From assembly GCA_018266295.1 (NCBI GenBank), contig JAFEAQ010000011.1, positions 310,001 through 374,000 on the forward strand: a stretch of 64,000 bases of DNA. The letters run 5' to 3'. Shown piece after piece: positions 60,636 through 64,000 of this stretch. A program made the position numbers and the translations under genes. The first letter of the stretch is position 1; each line of letters opens with the position of its first letter. This DNA is from Bdellovibrionales bacterium. GTDB lineage: Bacteria > Bdellovibrionota > Bdellovibrionia > Bdellovibrionales > Bdellovibrionaceae. The notes beneath the pieces were generated by a model. It ran no database searches. It was given only the letters and a program-made list of their open reading frames with translations, and was not told the DNA's origin.

Positions 60636-61856
60636 TTAGTGTTTAACCGGAGCTTCAGAAACCTGACGATGGATAAAGTACATCATGATCAGTGCAACAA
60701 TCGCGATCACCACCATCACATAGCCAAGTGTATCGAAATGCTCAAGCACACCGTCTTTTCCTTCAACGACGATAAGGCCCGCAACCACCGACGCAAGGCC
60801 GCCGGCGATCTGTTGCAACGAAGAACTCACGGACATGAAGGCCCCGCGATTTGCCGGATCGGGAATCGCCGACATCAGCGCTTGTGAAGGAATCATGCGC
60901 GAGAAGATTGACACAAACATGATCACGTTCACAATGATCACCGTCATGATCGGCGTGATGCCAAGATTTGTGTAGATCACCACCATGATCATGCTGAGAA
61001 CGCTGCCAAAGACAAACGTATTAAACTTGCCAAAGGAATCACTCGCGCGTCCCACCAACGGACCGATAAAGATCGTCAAAATACCTGTCACGAGATAGAT
61101 CATCGGCAGCTGATCCATATGGATGCCAAGATTTTTCACCGTAAAAGTACTACCGAAGGGCATCAGCATGTAGCCACCAATGGAAAGCATCGCCGTCACC
61201 ATAAACGCAAAAAGATACTTCGGATAAGTCACCGTCGACACCAAGTGCTTCACGGCACTGCGATCTGATTGCAGCTTTAAATGCTCATCAATCGGTTTCA
61301 TGTACATCACGATGGCGACACCGACAATTGCACTCACTGCCACGATCATTAAGAACGGTGCGTGCCAGCCCCACAGGTTTGAAAAATACAAACCCGCCGG
61401 AATTCCCAGAATCTGACTAGCGGCGAAGGCTGTTTGCATCAAGCCCATCACCCGACCACGCATCTCGAGCGGAAATAAATCCGTGACGATTGCAAAAGAG
61501 ACCGAGCCAATCACCCCGCCAAAAAGCCCCGTGATCAATCGAGCCGCCACCAGGAACTCAAACGTCGGCGCAAGACCGCAGAAAAGAGTGCCTAAGATAA
61601 AGCCACCATAGAAAAATAACAGCAGCTTTTTTCTGTCATAGCGATCGGCGAAGCCCGCCGCCAGCAATCCTGAAATCCCCGCACTGAAGGCATAGACCGA
61701 CACCACCACGCCGAATTGTGACGGCGTGATCTTCAGCGCAGGCATCAGCATCGCCCCAAGCGGAGAGATGATCATGAAGTCCAGAATAATAGTAAATTGA
61801 AGGAAGGCCAGAAGTGCGACAACGAACTTCTGGTATCCCGTAAACTTATTTGTCAT
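60636..61856 (-). CDS. MFS transporter
   Basis: This 406-aa protein has 12 predicted membrane helices. The MFS loop motif FADRYDRKKLLLF follows helix 2 and RGRVMGLMQ appears between helices 4 and 5. Layout is of the drug/sugar efflux type (DHA1). Substrate is unknown. It is preceded 13 bp upstream by a 140-aa protein gene in the same direction. Confidence 0.92.
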   Translation of the reverse strand: MTNKFTGYQKFVVALLAFLQFTIILDFMIISPLGAMLMPALKITPSQFGVVVSVYAFSAGISGLLAAGFADRYDRKKLLLFFYGGFILGTLFCGLAPTFEFLVAARLITGLFGGVIGSVSFAIVTDLFPLEMRGRVMGLMQTAFAASQILGIPAGLYFSNLWGWHAPFLMIVAVSAIVGVAIVMYMKPIDEHLKLQSDRSAVKHLVSTVTYPKYLFAFMVTAMLSIGGYMLMPFGSTFTVKNLGIHMDQLPMIYLVTGILTIFIGPLVGRASDSFGKFNTFVFGSVLSMIMVVIYTNLGITPIMTVIIVNVIMFVSIFSRMIPSQALMSAIPDPANRGAFMSVSSSLQQIAGGLASVVAGLIVVEGKDGVLEHFDTLGYVMVVIAIVALIMMYFIHRQVSEAPVKH

Positions 61857-61869
61857 TTGAGATCCCCTG

Positions 61870-62292
61870 CTATTTCATTTTCTTGAGAAGACGGTCCCAG
61901 GCGGCGGCATCCTTGGGCTCGACCCAATTATTGCCGACCAGTTTAAGATCCGCATCATCCACATCAATATTAAGACGGTTTACGTAGTGAATGTCACAGA
62001 TAAAAAACTGTTTTTGATAGGGAAGCAGAAATCGTCCTTCGCGTTGATTGAGATCGCGAACGGCGTCTTCATACGACGAATACCAAACATTCCAGACCGA
62101 AGACCCGAGATGCCGCACGAGGATCGCATTGGCATCAAGATTTTCTTTGAGCTCGCGCCACGAAGCAAAGTTCGCGTGTTTGGCGATGATCTCAAGAGCG
62201 TCTTTGAGTGCAATCGGCTTCCCGGCTTTAGCCTTGGCCTTTTGGAGTAGTTTCGCTTTGTTTTTTAAATGCTGGATTTGTGAAATGGCCAC
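61870..62292 (-). CDS. Small protein of unknown function upstream of the MFS gene
   Basis: This 140-aa soluble protein starts at GTG with AAAGGAG upstream. It has a Lys/Ala-rich N-terminal helix and a DALEIIAKHANFASWRELK segment of a kind seen in small uncharacterised proteins of the glyoxalase-associated type. A beta-rich part with two Tyr-Cys features follows. No function is assigned. Cotranscription with the MFS gene is likely. Confidence 0.7.
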   Translation of the reverse strand: MAISQIQHLKNKAKLLQKAKAKAGKPIALKDALEIIAKHANFASWRELKENLDANAILVRHLGSSVWNVWYSSYEDAVRDLNQREGRFLLPYQKQFFICDIHYVNRLNIDVDDADLKLVGNNWVEPKDAAAWDRLLKKMK

Positions 62293-62452
62293 AAAATCTC
62301 CTTTGTCTTGTTACCTATAACCGCGTTGGTAACCAAAAGAGTTTATTTGTGTTGGCGTGTGAACGCCTGTCTTCGCGAGGTGAGCTTCTCTTTGGCGGTA
62401 GAGGCGTCCTCGTCAGCCTCATAATAGAATATAACCGCAAACTTTCAAAAAG

Positions 62453-63415
62453 TCAAAGTGGGCAGTAAGTAATGACAATCACTCCGTTTGCTCCGGCTCC
62501 GCCCGCTGGCGGACTCTTCGCGCAGAATCCATTTCCACCGCCGCCTCCACCGTAGTTTCCGGCGGCACCACCGGCGCCTGAGTTACCAACACCGGTTCCA
62601 CCACCACCGCCACCACTTCCTGCCACTGAAGGGGAGGTTGCTAAGTCATTGCCCGCACTGCCCGCTTGAGGATTCGGAGTTCCAGCATTGTCAGCACCGC
62701 CGGCACCACCGCCGCCGTTTGCGGGACTCGCCCCTCCACGCACGCCGGCTCCGGCGCCGAGATAGTTTTTGCCGCCTGTGGATCCGCTTCCGACAGCACC
62801 GCCGCCATTCCCACCGCCACCGCCTCCGCCCGCACCTGAACCAGGAGTGACACCGTTCGCGCCTGGACCGTTGGGCCCTCCGGCTCCGCCACCACCTCCT
62901 CCACCGGAAGTCGAAGATTTCGATCCGCCATTTCCGCCGGAATAAGTGACATCGCCGATGGAAGTCGCTGCACTGCCACCAGCACCACCGCCGCTCGTTG
63001 AACCTTTAAGTCCTGCCTTTGCGAGAAGTGTCGATGTGTCTACGAACCATGTGTCTGTTCCATCGGTGCTGGAGTTTCCTTTCGCGCCAATTTGATAAGT
63101 GACGGTGCCCGGGTATGTGACCTGCAAGTTGTTCTTACGTGCGTAGGCGCCGCCGCCACCGCCACCATTTGCATCATTTGAACACCAACTGCCGGCACCA
63201 CCACCACCGCCGCCACCGCCGATGGCTTCGATGGAGTTATCGTCTTTATTCCAGTCACTCGGGATCGCCCACGAGGTGCCTGAAGTTAATATGACTTTGG
63301 TGTAGGTGCATCCGGCTGTCTTTGATTTCCAAAAGGCGAACGGAATCAGACCTGCGAAGGATTTCCCTGAGAGAAAAACGACGGCCGCTGAAATAATGAG
63401 GTTTGTGATTTTCAT
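62453..63415 (-). CDS. Secreted glycine-rich protein (paralogue 2)
   Basis: This 320-aa exported protein has signal peptide residues 1-22 and then LIPFAFWKSK and VILTSGTSWAIPSDWNKDDNSI, parallel to LIPFSFWKK and VLTSGTSWTVPADWN in the protein at 53131. A Gly-rich body follows and the end is VIVITYCPL. Unlike paralogue 1 it has Cys at TAGCTYT, SWCSND, GFCAKS and YCPL, consistent with disulfides. ATG 63415 is chosen for the signal peptide. It may be an adhesin or fibre with polyglycine helices. Confidence 0.8.
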   Translation of the reverse strand: MKITNLIISAAVVFLSGKSFAGLIPFAFWKSKTAGCTYTKVILTSGTSWAIPSDWNKDDNSIEAIGGGGGGGGAGSWCSNDANGGGGGGAYARKNNLQVTYPGTVTYQIGAKGNSSTDGTDTWFVDTSTLLAKAGLKGSTSGGGAGGSAATSIGDVTYSGGNGGSKSSTSGGGGGGGAGGPNGPGANGVTPGSGAGGGGGGGNGGGAVGSGSTGGKNYLGAGAGVRGGASPANGGGGAGGADNAGTPNPQAGSAGNDLATSPSVAGSGGGGGGTGVGNSGAGGAAGNYGGGGGGNGFCAKSPPAGGAGANGVIVITYCPL

Positions 63416-63562
63416 GTGTCCATTTTCACCGTCCACACTTTTGCTTCCAGTGAATAACACAGATCAGGACGTGTTTCCGTTACGTTCCCTGTGCACTACT
63501 TAACCTAGGTAGGTACATAATCACCTTCGAAAAAGAGAGCAGCTCATTATACAATATATTGA

Positions 63563-63583
63563 ATAATCTTTACAGATTATACT
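63563..63583 (+). promoter_or_regulatory. Operator-like inverted repeat before the pirin gene
   Basis: ATAATCT (63563-63569) and AGATTAT (63574-63580) form a perfect 7-bp inverted repeat directly overlapping a TATACT -10-like hexamer (63578-63583). No good -35 was found. Confidence 0.45.
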
Positions 63584-63639
63584 GGCTAGTCAGGGTTCAC
63601 AAAAAACAGTATATTAGCTTTAACAGAAAGGACGGTTTT

Positions 63640-64000
63640 ATGAAGAAACTATTATTCTCTCGAAAAAATGAACAACGCCACTGGGTTGGCGATGGGTTCC
63701 CCGTCCGCTCAATCTTTACTTATAATGATTTGGCCAAAGAGATTTCGCCATTTCTGTTAATGGATTACGCGGGCCCGGCAACCTTCCCGCCGACGAATGA
63801 ACGTAAAGGCGTTGGTGAGCATCCTCACCGCGGCTTTGAAACCGTGACGATAGTCTATTCAGGCGAAGTGGAGCATCGCGATTCCGCTGGCGGTGGAGGT
63901 CTCATTGGTCCCGGTGACGTGCAATGGATGACGGCGGCTTCGGGCCTTGTACATGAAGAGTTCCATGGTCCCGAGTTCGCAAAACGCGGCGGCAACTTTG
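63640..64000 (+). CDS. Pirin family protein, 3' truncated
   Basis: The visible 120 residues include the bicupin metal site: His61 and His63 in GEHPHRGFETVT, then His105 and Glu107 in GLVHEEFHG, in the spacing of the human pirin Fe ligands. GAAAGGAC precedes the ATG. Pirins include quercetin dioxygenases and transcription cofactors; which applies is unknown. The gene continues beyond the window. An inverted repeat lies at its promoter. Confidence 0.9.
   Translation, partial: MKKLLFSRKNEQRHWVGDGFPVRSIFTYNDLAKEISPFLLMDYAGPATFPPTNERKGVGEHPHRGFETVTIVYSGEVEHRDSAGGGGLIGPGDVQWMTAASGLVHEEFHGPEFAKRGGNF

Noticed and set aside
1-64000. tRNA or rRNA genes
   Set aside because: I looked through the intergenic gaps for T-loop-like sequences and cloverleaf pairing and found none; a tRNAscan-SE run would settle it.

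Overview
The window looks like chromosome from a predatory or Bdellovibrio-like member of the Bdellovibrionota. This is inferred from gene content, not from a marker gene: a fused ccoNO cbb3 oxidase, a TIGR02147 regulator paired with a secreted GDGGGG protein, an RMD1/DUF155 protein, many small Sec-exported proteins of unknown function, several lytic transglycosylases and a lexA-imuA-imuB-dnaE2 cassette. Coding density is high, neighbouring genes often overlap as ATGA or TAATG, and no rRNA, tRNA, CRISPR array or prophage is visible.

Layout. 1-3410: secreted peptidoglycan-active proteins (two SLT-type transglycosylases, one CHAP/NlpC-like protein) around queF. 3475-7403: an Mpo1-like gene, then moxR-DUF58-tgpA. 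7452-11196: a divergent ABC-F ATPase and a DEAD-box helicase with an RGG-rich tail. 11257-12592: an AT-rich island with a REP-associated tyrosine transposase and hairpins. 12593-14682: an isochorismatase-like hydrolase and a dmeRF-type metal sensor/CDF exporter pair. 14783-24758: a transglycosylase, an adaptor-less TolC-RND operon flanked by two TetR genes, a Kef-type antiporter and a DUF1304 protein. 24947-32268: a complete compact cbb3 oxidase operon (ccoI, S, NO, Q, P, G and a TauE/SafE-like gene). 32370-37563: a second tripartite RND system whose adaptor lacks the alpha-hairpin. 37558-40690: HNH endonuclease, GFA protein and a dicytochrome lipoprotein. 40692-47433: the SOS mutagenesis cassette dnaE2-imuB-imuA-lexA, divergent from an SRAP gene. 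47430-64000: thioesterase, DUF155, hflX, two paralogous glycine-rich secreted proteins, TIGR02147 pair, truC, rhomboid, hemG-like, MFS and a truncated pirin gene.

How it fits together. Respiration under low oxygen (cbb3), metal and drug export, envelope remodelling and DNA-damage mutagenesis dominate. The most unusual signals are regulatory or structural. They include a CCGTAC repeat array between lexA and SRAP, a 28-bp near-palindrome before the cco operon, and REP-like hairpins with the same core beside the transposase and between imuB and dnaE2. They also include two glycine-rich secreted paralogues, and two RND systems that depart from the usual tripartite architecture. Function calls come from reading motifs; no database search was run.
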